DNA from: Bradysia coprophila
Taxonomy: Eukaryota; Arthropoda; Insecta; Diptera; Sciaridae
DNA length: 64,000 nt
Assembly: GCF_014529535.1 (NCBI RefSeq)
Contig: NW_023503362.1
Location: forward strand, 28,951 to 92,950
Direction: 5' to 3'
Position numbers and translations under genes: made by a program. Position 1 is the first letter of the stretch. Every line of letters starts with the position of its first letter. The notes under the pieces were generated by a model. The model did no database searches, had not been told where the DNA came from, and saw nothing but the letters and a program-made list of their open reading frames with translations. This document shows, piece by piece, positions 49,564-60,112 of this stretch.

Positions 49564-49790
49564 ATTTGCCAGATTCATCATTTTTCTGTCATTTTGTTAA
49601 ATTCTCAACCACCCACGATGCTAAGTTTTTATATTGAATTGAACCATGCCGTCGACGTTTTGATGCTTTAGTAAAATTGCGTTAACAACCGAATGGAATT
49701 TTCTTTTGTTTTTCTTTGTGAACTGAACCCATTCCTTGACTGTAGCGACAAATCGACGAGATGTATGGCTCACACATGAGCTTAGAGGAA

Positions 49791-49796
49791 AATAAA
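49791..49796 (+). terminator. poly(A) signal of eEF1-gamma
   Basis: AATAAA about 230 bases after the stop codon. From here to 50.79 kb I see no gene. Confidence 0.5.
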
Positions 49797-50795
49797 TTCT
49801 GAAATTCAGAACAATGTTCTGAGATCCTTCCATAATGCATCAAGATTGAAAAGCAACATACTCAATAAGAGAAGCCAAAGGTGAGTATGAAGTAGTAGAC
49901 TCAACAATGATAAATATCTACGATTGCGACCGAGTGGAATGGAATCAAAATTCCAACATCTAGCCTGCGAGTCCTGTGATTTAGTGATGTATGGTAGAAG
50001 TTCTCGTCTTGCAAAAAGCAATTGGAAAAACGAAGAAACTCCTTAGAAATCCTCAAAAATTCTTGGAAATTGGTTCTTTGAAAGTGAAAGGGAAAATCTT
50101 CAGAGAAATTTCGTTTCAATAATCTACGACACACTTTAGATTCAGTCTGAAAGCTCCATGCAAAACAGTCACTATTACTGAAATGAAAAAGATCCCTTAA
50201 TTTTTGTTTCGCCTTCGTCAGTGGTATTGTTGCTTATTTAAGTGATGACTAATCGACTGGGACTGACATTTCGATTGCAGATAACCAACACTGTTTCCCC
50301 TCTATCATCTTCCTATTAGAATCCAGTGGGATCACTGTTAGAAGTACTATAATGTTGGATAAGGATGGATCACTTCTCTTTTGGTTCCTTGAATTTTTTT
50401 TGACCTCGGAGGTGCCATAGCTCTTTCAGCGAAATTTCATTGCTACTGTTCAATTAAAATCCTAATCCACACCAATTTTTGGATGTAAACACTTTTTACA
50501 AAAAAAAATCTTTGTCGTACAATCAACTCTTCGGCTAATCTCAGGTATAATTGTATTAGACATTATGATGAATCTTCTTACCTCTCATCGTTTTTTGTTT
50601 TATTTGTTTCGTTTGTATATGGTGATAGTCGATTATACAATTCCAAGCAAACGAGTTTACAACTCACTATATTCTCTGTAAAATTCTCTGTGTTAACGAT
50701 AATTATGTTGCAGAGAAACATAACGCAATGCTACTTTCTGTTGAAGATATTCGCAGGTTCCTTCTGAAAAGTTTATTTATTGTTGATATTGACAG

Positions 50796-51277
50796 TTTGA
50801 CAGAGTAAAGTTAACCAGGCAGGAGCGCTGATTTGACTAGGGACCTGAGTAATCTAGTAGCCTTATATTTTTTGCGAATAAGATTTTTCAATTTACGTCA
50901 GTGTTCATTTGAGTTCATTTTCATACACGCAGGGCCTACTTTTTAGAAACTTTTAGAGAAAATCGAGAAATTCAAGAAAGTTTGAGAAATTCAAGAAACT
51001 TCGAGAAATTTCAAGAAATTCCAGAAAATTCAAGAAATTCCAGAAAATTCAAGAAATTCGGGAAACTTCGAGAAATTCAAGAAATTTCATGAAACTAATT
51101 TCTCAAATTTCTCGAATTCGATAAATTTTAAGAAATTCGAGAAATTTCAAGAAATTCAAGAAATTAGTTTCCAAAAAGTAGGCCCTGTCATACAGTGTAT
51201 TAGGTCCCTTATTTGACGTTTTGAAAATGAACCGCTCCTGCCTACCGCTCCTGCCTGGTTTATTTTACTCTGCCGTG
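50796..51277. mobile_element. CACGGCAGAG MITE with a second MITE inserted
   Basis: Outer inverted repeats: TTTGACAGAGTAAAGTTAAC on the left and GTTTATTTTACTCTGCCGTG on the right. The sequence is the reverse complement of the uninterrupted copy at 53549-53725, broken at about 50931-51188 by an inserted element. No clear outer target duplication. Confidence 0.8.
50922..51197. mobile_element. hAT-like MITE filled by GAAATTCAAGAAA repeats
   Basis: Inverted ends CAGGGCCTACTTTTTAGAAA and GTTTCCAAAAAGTAGGCCCTG, with CAGGG termini typical of hAT elements. Flanks TCATACAC and TCATACAG form an 8 bp target duplication. The interior, about 50960-51165, is made of imperfect repeats around GAGAAATTCAAGAAATTC. 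Confidence 0.8.
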
Positions 51278-51279
51278 TT

Positions 51280-52110
51280 ACAACGCACTGTCTAGCGACA
51301 TATCCAAAGTCTACCCATTAAAATGACTCTAGTATGAGATGTAGGTAGGCCGTAAAGTTATTGATTTTTTCATCATGGAACTACCAATATCCTTCAAGAA
51401 AAAATATTACCAAAATTGGATGAGTCCATGACTGTAGGTATCAATACTTATTTAAAAATAGTTGAAAAGTCCAGTTTTCGTATGAATTCTGACGATTCTA
51501 TGCGAATTCGAGATCAATCAAACGAAAATGTGACTTCGCCACATTTAAATTACATACTGGAGCTACGCTCCATTTCGAAAAACGTGGCGTGTTGTGACGT
51601 GGGACGGACCTACATTCACTGAAATCGGACGTCCCTTTTTTGTTCCCAGGTATTTTTTCACATTGTGCACGGATTCATGTACCACACGAAAAAAAACGGT
51701 GTCAAAAACCTCAAACAAAACGACAAAAAGCGTGACGTCCTTTTTGGACGACGCCTTAATCATTACATAGCAATTTGCTCCCTGCGAAAATGATCCATTC
51801 CATGTGGACTACTTTCATTTCATTTTTTAAAATTAATTTTCCTACATAGAAATCAACGTTCAACTTGGGACAGGTAGAAGGACAATGTTACCAACTCATT
51901 GCACTATGGGAAAATGAGTAATTACTTCATTGATGAGAGCGTTAAGACTCATCGTGACGTAATTATTGGGAACTTAACATTGTATGATTGCAGCCCTTGC
52001 CTTATAGGCTCAACTTGGCAAACTTCCAAACAAGGACATTATCGTAATCTACTTTTACGTGTTACGGCATGTTTCATTTTGATTTACATTGCCTAATCAC
52101 GTAAAGCATT
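51280..52110. other. gene-free stretch
   Basis: No supportable gene; short ORFs on both strands overlap one another. Confidence 0.35.
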
Positions 52111-52222
52111 GTACTTCCGAGGTTCCAAGTTGTTATTTGATAAGTGGGGAATACAGCCCTCCCCTTCGGGTCGGGCTGTAACACCCCCCTTATCAAACAC
52201 ACAACTTGAAACCTCGGAAGTA
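52111..52222. repeat. palindrome D with GC-rich hairpin core
   Basis: Arms of about 38 bp pair almost fully: TACTTCCGAGGTT, CAAGTTG and TTTGATAAG on the left against their complements on the right. The centre carries AGCCCTCCCCTTCGGGTCGG followed by GCTGT. The arms are unrelated to palindromes A, B, C and E. Confidence 0.88.
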
Positions 52223-52319
52223 ATATACTATTATCTGTCTAGAACGATAATCTCGAGCTTATCCTTCTAGGGAGTTTTTGTTTATCTCGATATATCTGTT
52301 CTCGACAGATAAAATATGA

Positions 52320-52432
52320 TATGCACCTATTGCCAGCCTGGTATTTTGACGTGTAGGCATAACGGCCCACGCCTTCGGCTAGGGCAATAATGTCCTACAC
52401 GTCAAAATATCAATCTTGGCAACAGGTGCATA
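52320..52432. repeat. palindrome E with GC-rich hairpin core
   Basis: Arms TATGCACCTATTGCCA and TATTTTGACGTGTAGG on the left pair with TCCTACACGTCAAAATA and TTGGCAACAGGTGCATA on the right. The centre is GGCCCACGCCTTCGGCTAGG then GC. It lies only 98 bp from palindrome D, yet the two share only the core. Confidence 0.88.
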
Positions 52433-52439
52433 ATATATA

Positions 52440-53548
52440 TTACATGAACTTGAAATGTTTTAAAACACACTCTGCGATCCCAGTTTGTAACATTTTCCAG
52501 ATAAATACAACGAAAACAGGAAAAATGAAAAAGATAAAATATATGCGATCGTCATGCCATCATTATCGTCATACTATGCGTCATTATAAACGTCCAGACG
52601 CAGATTTTTTTTTTTAAATATGGATGTGTATACAGCTAAATTGATTTCTATTATTAACTAAAAATTATAATTATGTTGCACACACGTTGAGCAAAAAAAA
52701 ATTTTGTTTTTATTTTTAATTGTGTTGACATAATAAATCCCAAGAACTAATAATTCTAATCAACGACCATTAAGATAACTAATTCAATTTTTGATGCTAA
52801 ATGTAACTGCGACAACATATGATTATAAATTAAAACGAAACCGATAATCTTTCGACACCCATCACAATTTTATTTTCAATAAACTTTACTGATTAGAACA
52901 AACGAACGTAACCTTTCTGAATATTCTGTGATCTAAACAAGAAAAATGTAAATATAAACATTATCCGTTCTTTGCATAGTAAGTATGCATTGTTTGGATG
53001 GATGGATCGGACAATGTACATCATATTGACTGTGACTTCGATTACCAACAAAAAAAAAATCAAAGAGAAAAAACCGTCGAAACCCCTACTTTTCATAATT
53101 GACGCTTTTTTCGACGCGTTCAACATGTTAGTACATTAACTAGTGGAAATATAGTCTACACTGCACTTTCCTGTAGTCAAAATAAAAATGCCCAAATCAC
53201 AGCATGCGACATTTGTTATGTTAAGTTGGAATTGAAATTAAATTTAAAAATCGTTTCTTCATGGGGTTATTGACCTCGTTTCCGCTTATAAAAAGGAAGA
53301 GAGTTAGTTATGTCTTTACGTAAATTTTGTTGAACGTTTCGATTGTTGCCGCGATCGACGGCAACACTCAGCTTTGTATTAAGTAACGAAAAAAGAAACC
53401 GTTTCACTTTTGGTTTTTTATTTTGTATATTTTAATTTTACAAAGATTTGTACATCAATGCAATCTGTTTCGAAAAAAATGTAACAAATTTTTGTATTTT
53501 GAATTTTTAATAATTTTATGTAACTTTCATCTAGTTAACTAGTTTTGT
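52440..53548. other. gene-free AT-rich stretch
   Basis: No supportable gene. Short ORFs only. Confidence 0.35.
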
Positions 53549-53732
53549 CACGGCAGAGTAAAATAAACCAGGCAGTAGCAGTTCATTTCTGAAATGTCAA
53601 ATAAGGGACCTAATACACTGTACGAAAATGAACTCAAATGAACACATAAATTGAATTAATTTTATTCGCAAAATATTCCCTAGTCAAATCAAGCACTAGT
53701 GTTTGGCTTAATTTACTCTGTCGTGGTTTTGT
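53542..53732. mobile_element. CACGGCAGAG MITE, intact copy
   Basis: The element spans 53549-53725 (177 bp). Inverted repeats: CACGGCAGAGTAAAATAAAC on the left and AATTTACTCTGTCGTG on the right. GTTTTGT flanks both ends (53542-53548 and 53726-53732). It is the reference for the interrupted copy at 50796-51277. Confidence 0.85.
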
Positions 53733-56027
53733 TCTTGTTTTTATTGTTGCAATAATTCGACTAAAAAAATAGGAATGATTACAAGTTATGATGACGAATC
53801 CAACAAAATATTTCCATACGTTTCGAACGATGAAATTATTATTCATTTTTTTAAATTATGACTTTGGTTTTGCCTGTGTGGATTTTAGATTAATAAATTC
53901 TCCTTGCAATCAAAGCCACATTGTATTTTATCAAAAACTAGCCAGTCAAAATTTCTAGTTAGATTTTTTGTTTAATTGCATTTTCTTTGTTCAGCTGCAT
54001 CTTTTGCAATACATTTTATTTAGGAAGCGAAAAATACAAATTTACAGCGACTTTAAATTGCAACTCATTGTTTGAGAAAACATTTTTCATTAATATTATA
54101 CTATGCGTTTTCTCGTCAATGGTAGCTTTCCTTTATGCTTAGTATACCAAATTAGATGTCTTAACCAAAATATATTTTCCTTAGGCTTAATTTGTCAATC
54201 TTCAAAATTTTCAGACATTTTCAGCTGAAAGGTTTCTTTTGGCATCCAATGACCTCTCTATGCAAGCCCAAAAATTATTTTCTTATCGTTTTGTATGAAG
54301 ATACTTTGTAGATTATTTGTAAATATATTGAACACCGAGTGCTTTTGTTTCTTTGCAATTCAAAGAAATTATTTGAATTAGTGTCGAAGTGTTCGATCTG
54401 AAAAACAGTCTAGATGTTCACTGTGTCTGCCAAAAAATGATAAAAATGTTCGACTTTACAGGCACATTTTAGTACTGTTAACATTCGGGAATGTGAAACC
54501 TACAAGCCAAATTTTTGTCCAAGATTTTCTTTGAATGCACAAAGAATGAGTATTGGTCAAAAGTTTGCTTCGTAGATTTTCTTTTTGAATTTTCTTTCAC
54601 AAATATGAACATTTCGGCACACATACAACCATTTTCCAATCGAATTCAGTTGTACAAACGTAATTCTTAAGTAACTAGCAACAGTTTAAAAACGAAAAAG
54701 TTTTGTAAATGAAACTCTATTTCACATTGACAATTCCTTAAAAGTGTAAATAGTAAATTCACTCAAGCACAGTCTGAATTTTAAAAAATAAAAGAAAATA
54801 TTTCAGCCACTGACTGTTATGATTTGTATTTCAATAAAGATTCCTGATAACATTTATTATTGAGCGAAAAGTATTATACTTTCTCTTAAAACTTTTTATT
54901 CAACTGATTTTAGTCATGGAAGAATAGAACATTCGAATTAGGATGGGATTGCGCATTATACTGTCCAGTTATAATTTTTAAAATTCAAAATTCTTTGTCA
55001 TTTCTTATAAATAATGCGCGGTCTAACCTTCCAACATAAAATCTCAATATGTTAACAAGACGTTAATAGTTTCGCAATAGTTTAAACAAGGCATCGAAAT
55101 CAGTTTTAGAATGAAAATTTTCGTTTAGGTAAATTTTATCACTGAGAAGAAGACTGAAATAGTTCGTTGTACGAAATCTATCCGAAATGAAAAAAAAAGA
55201 AGCGGAGCGAGTACTCAAATCAAATTAGGTGCCAGATCGGTTAGCTGGTATGTAACTGTTTCCAATTTCTTTTCTCACTATCCCAGTGTGCAGCCTTAAG
55301 GCTCGGGGTAATTCTTACGAGCAAAAAACGTAAATTTTGGAAGCAGACATGGTTACTTTATAGTCTACTATTCAGTGCTATTCCTGTAGGTAAAATTCTG
55401 CATTCTCAGTTAGACGTTTTAAGAAGGAATTTTAAAATTCATATGTTACTTCATAACCATTAATTTTATCATAATTTATATAATTTTTGTTTTTTTTAGA
55501 AAAGACACCCATATTATGTAACTACAATTTAACATTAACTTTTGTTTTGTTTATATTTTAAATTCAACAATTAAAAATTTAGAAATTTTATTTTATATTA
55601 ATTTTTGTTCTTCAATTGAATATTAAACGCACATAAATATCGTTGTATATAATAACGTACTCTCAACTACTATTTAGTTTTTTTCATTTTTTTAATAAGT
55701 TTTTTTTTGGTTGTTTTTCTTTGTTATATAAATTTAGGTAATGACACTGCGTGAATTGTTTTTTACAACTTCTTTTCTCTTAAATTTTCTCTAGCAACAT
55801 TTTCCAATTTATTTCTTTAAATTTGTAATATTAATTTCATTTTAAGCAGCGTGTTATTTACTATTAATAATGACATTTTTATGTACAATTTGTATCGATT
55901 GCAGATGGACTGGCAAAACGAGAAAGGTTTAATAGTCCGAAAAACTTAGGAGATATCTCCTCCGGAGGTTAATAATAATATATTAGTCGTGTGGGCATGT
56001 GATTCTTTTTCAAATTCATAAATATTT
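53733..56027. other. gene-free, very AT-rich stretch
   Basis: About 2.3 kb with no supportable ORF of note, many T and A runs and several AATAAA-like motifs. A long untranslated region of an unseen gene is possible but not shown. Confidence 0.35.
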
Positions 56028-56193
56028 ACAGTCAACAGAATTCGTGTCTAAGCTCGGCGGTTTTACCAGCTGGTCCACTTATTCAAACAGTTTGCTTATA
56101 AGACCTTATTAGCACGTAGTGTGACTAATGAATGGTCCAGCTGGTAAAACAGCTGAGCCAAGCTTAGACACAAATTCTGTTGACATTAACTGT
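56028..56193. mobile_element. MITE-like palindrome
   Basis: Arms of about 50 bp: AACAGAATTCGTGTCTAAGC, then TTTTACCAGCTGGTCCA, with complements on the right (TGGTCCAGCTGGTAAAA, AGCTTAGACACAAATTCTGT). Ends are ACAGT and ACTGT. The centre is AT-rich without the GC core. Confidence 0.8.
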
Positions 56194-56925
56194 AATTTGA
56201 AATCAAGAAATTTCTCTGAAATTCTATTAATCTGATACATTTCTTATTAAGAGTACTAAAACCGGCAACTTTAACGCGAATGTATTCCCTTAATTCGTTT
56301 AACCTGTCATTTCTAGTTTATTGCTTGAAGTGTACGCTGCTAAAATCCAGATACACCAATCAATTCCTATTTATTACCCCCGGTTGTAGCAACAAAACAA
56401 ACAGACAAACAAAAATACGAAAAACTACCATTTTCCATTTGGGATTTGTGTACACTGAATTTTGGAAAACAAATAACCAGAATACACAGAGTGCACAGTG
56501 TTTCACACGATCAAATAACGATAGTGACAACTAAACTTAATTCAAAATCTGTGTTTGGGTGTGTGTGTCACGATATTTTCAAATTTATTATAGCAGCTTT
56601 AATTCTGTCGGACAATAAAAAGTGGTGCGAGTGATATTGCCAGATTGTTAAAAGGACTTTTTCATTCATTTGCGAACATTGTTATATTTAAAGTAATTGA
56701 AATTGAAATTGCGCTTTCGTCGATAAAATTGTTCGAAGTTCGAATGAGTAAGATGAATGTCTCCTCTGGGAGATGATGACGACGAATGAAAGTGATTGTC
56801 ACACTTCAACACCTGTGTGTGTTGGGTAATGGTGGGTCTGACACGATAAAATGTTAAATTCTTCGTAGGCAAAAGACATGTACAGTTTAGGCGCAAAATG
56901 ATAAAAATTGAAATTTTTAAACGTT

Positions 56926-57090
56926 ACTGTGGATTTACATAGCAACGTAAAAGTGACAGATGCAAAAATTTTCTCATACGGCAACTCGAAATTTCATTCA
57001 TAATTTTAATTTTATGAATGAAATTTCGGGTTGCAGTATTTAAAAAACATTGCATCTGTCACTTTTACGTTGCTATGTAAATCCACGGTT
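56926..57090. mobile_element. long palindrome, MITE-like
   Basis: Outer arms of 38 bp pair almost perfectly (GTGGATTTACATAGCAACGT, AAAAGTGACAGATGCAA). Inner arms GCAACTCGAAATTTCATTCA and complement meet at the AT-rich centre TTTTAATT. Two unpaired stretches of about 15 bp separate inner and outer arms. No coding capacity. Confidence 0.85.
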
Positions 57091-57626
57091 AGAGCTTGGC
57101 ACTTATTGTTCGGCGTGTGTTGTGTGTACGGTCGCCGAAATAGGTGTGGATTATTTAAATAGGCTTCTGAAAAATTGTTTGAAGCATTTTCTCCTCTATA
57201 AAATATTTGATATTTTCTGTTACATAGTCCCGATATGCTTAATTTCACTGACAATTTGTTTTTGTTTTGGTGATTTTACTTAGCTTATAGTTTTCATTGA
57301 GCTGCCGTAATTTGCAAAAGAGACTTAGTGAAAATTCGAAACAGAATAATTCTTTTGTGTACATTTGTCCCTAAGTCCCTTATCTAAATAACGGCAGTGA
57401 AGTAAGTATATACCGCGATGGTATACATCAAAATGTTCATTTCTTTTAGTCAGTTGATATTTTAATGTTTGTTTTTAGTGATTTATACTTAACGAATATC
57501 TCCAGATCATCTCATCTCATTGTGTTAAAATAAGAATTTGTCGTCTTGTTTAACGTAAAAATAAGAAGAAAATGAAAAAAAAAAGACAAAACGGAAAACA
57601 AATTTCTCTTTACCTTTGTCTCGTTT

Positions 57627-59014
57627 TTACTCGTGAGCTTCAGATTCCTGCTGCACTAATTTAAATCGACGTGGAGATCGTATCGACCCATGTGACACCA
57701 ATGTCTTCAATTGACCGCCTTGTGCCAAATGTTTCTTTATTAATCTCGATACTAAAAACTGTGGTCGTTTCTGCCATTCGTTCATCACCTCTTTCGGCGT
57801 ATTTACCCTGCGTCAAAATTTATCGAAATATTTTGGTTGCAGTTTTACTCAAGTGAAAAAGAATGACATCAAATCTAACCTGATCTCCTTTCAATCTATC
57901 TAAGAGAGTGACGCATACGACTGCTGCTCGAATGCCAGCATGATGTGTCAATGCGGCGAAAATTGTACTTTCCATTTCGATATTAACAACACCAAAATCG
58001 TGGAGCTTATTCAAATAGCCCATTTTGTCGCTCTCGGTAAAAGTCACAAAATGCTCCGTCAAGACGTCCCTGGCCTATGTAATTTGGTTAAATTTATGAG
58101 GTTCCAAACAAAAATAATTTTTTATCAAATTCCGTTGTTACCTTCATAAAAATCGTGAGTGCACATCGTCTTTCCTATAACCGTTTCGTACGGGTCTTCG
58201 TCGGGATCAGCTAATGACTTCAATTCACGGGCTAACCTCTTATCTAGTTTAGCTGGTCTGTGCACAACTTGTCCAAGAATTGACTGTAAACAATTTTCGG
58301 TCATCAAACCCGATTTCGTTTGAGTTACGAAACAAATGGTAACTTACCAGCTCGTATGTGTTTCTCAGTAAGCCATCAACAGCTTCCTCGTTATGACAAC
58401 AGTTCCACCTTCAACACCAATTCCTCCGCAAGTGCCAATACGAATGAAAATGGGATCTTTACACTTGGCATGGTACATGAGCTTAATCATTTCGTGCAAT
58501 AAAATGCCAACCGACGGGACACCCATTCCATGGCTTATTGACAGAACAGGACCGACCTTGTACATGGAGTATCTGTAGGAAAATGCACTAATGTCTTGTA
58601 ATTGCGTTCCGGCCGGTAGCTTGTAACCTATCTCTCCCATTATATAATGTGCAAATGTTTCCATACGTTTTGGCGTTCCTCCCATGCAGACAAACTGGAA
58701 TATGAATTACGATATGAAAGTGGATAGAGTTGTGGATGTGGAAGGAGTTTCGATTTGAGTTTTAGCTCTGAATTCTGAAGACATTTTTACGGTACATAAA
58801 TACTGCACAGCACATGCACCCATATGAATATATTCGACTTCAGCCATCAGCGATCACGAAACTTATCGGTCATTGTACTGAAAACTTTACCTTAACATCG
58901 CCAAACATTTCTTGAAGATCGTGACTTCCACTACCGAGAGCAAGATGATAGAGAATATCTTGATCCATAAGTTCGATATTGGGATTTCGAAGCTTAACAG
59001 TCCCATCTGGATAT
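57627..59014 (-). pseudogene. UPP: uridine phosphorylase with apparent frameshifts (5' end not found)
   Basis: Five exons of a uridine phosphorylase: 59014-58891, 58694-58348, 58283-58142, 58074-57880 and 57807-57627. The enzyme splits uridine with phosphate to uracil and ribose-1-phosphate. Family motifs are clear: MFGDVK/FVCMGGTPKRM, RIGTCGGIGVEGGTVVIT, TMCTHDFYEG, GRLDGAF, and the substrate-site NIEMESTIFAAL and VVCVTLLDRLKGDQ. Three one-base frame breaks occur: a base missing near 58390 (VVIT to EEAVDGLL), an extra T near 58036 (GACTTTT), and an extra G at the start of the last exon (57807). The first break makes exon 58694-58348 one base short of a whole number of codons. The first exon is not found. 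It could be a young pseudogene or carry assembly indels; neighbouring genes show no such breaks. Confidence 0.8.
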
Positions 59015-59348
59015 CTGTAAATAAAATGTTTACATTTTGTTAAGTGTCGTGAGTATGTACGTTTCACATTTAAAAAATTTAAATAATTTTTTTCGCATAA
59101 TCGACAATACAGCAAAATTTGCAGTGTATACATAAACTGCGTGTTTGTGATCACTGTGGTCTCATTATGGTCGATTTGTGATGACTGAAAGTTTTCAACA
59201 TGATTTTCATAAAAGTGTGCTTTATGCTTTATTTGGCAATCATGTCATAAAAATATATGAGTGTAATCTATAGAGCCTACAGTAGGTTAATCAGTTAGTA
59301 ACATTTAGCAAACAGACATCCCGTTCTAAAAATTGCAAATTCTGGTTA

Positions 59349-60112
59349 GACCCGTACGAAGTACTGGGGTCTTATAGGTTTACGCATACGTTTGTAACAC
59401 GTCGAATTGGACTCCCTGAGTAAGGGGAAACCTATTGTGGTTGTCTAGAGATGCCAAATCCGCGAAAAAAAAATGTCCGTCTGTCCGTCTGTCTGCACGA
59501 TAACTTGAGTAAAACGCATCCGATTTTGAAAATTCTTTTTTTTCCCGTTTGGTAATGTCAAAAGACAGGCTAAGTTCGAAGATGAGTGATTTTGGATCGA
59601 CCCCTCCCGAGCTGTGGCCCAATAAGTGCTTTACGGTTTTTCGAAGATATCTCCGGACATTTAAACGTTAAACTTGTAAGTGATACGTCAAATAAAAGGT
59701 ATTTACAATTCAGTTTATGGAAATCGGATGACCGACTCGTGAGTTAGACCCCTTGGTGTGGAACAGGCACAGGGCGGCAAGCAGTTTTTGCTTGTAGGTC
59801 GGCCACATTTGAACATATTTCGTCTGTTTTAGCTTTATTAGATAGGTATTGACCGTACCAATCAGGGAAAAAAATTTATGAAATTATGTTCTCCGGAGCG
59901 TGAGCTAGGTCTCTTGGAGTGAGCTCTTATCTGGCTACTCGGAAGTACAGTGAACGTGGTGTATTTTGACAATATCTCGAGTAAATTTTGACCGAATTTC
60001 ATGAATTTTTTTTTGTTTGAAAGGTATTAACGAATGTAAAGCGTCGGTACTATTTCCGGTCTCCTAACAAAATGGCTGCCGGCGGCCATATTGGATTTTA
60101 TTAAAAGTGATA
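59349..60112 (-). repeat. dispersed CGTACG-rich repeat, copy 2
   Basis: An inverted, diverged relative of 38029-39100. Shared parts include the CCCGTACGAAGTAC end, a GTCCGTCTGTCCGTCTGTCT tract, GTGAGTTAGACCCCTTGGTG and GGCTGCCGGCGGCCATATTG. It lacks the GAGCCGTCAG end. Confidence 0.8.
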
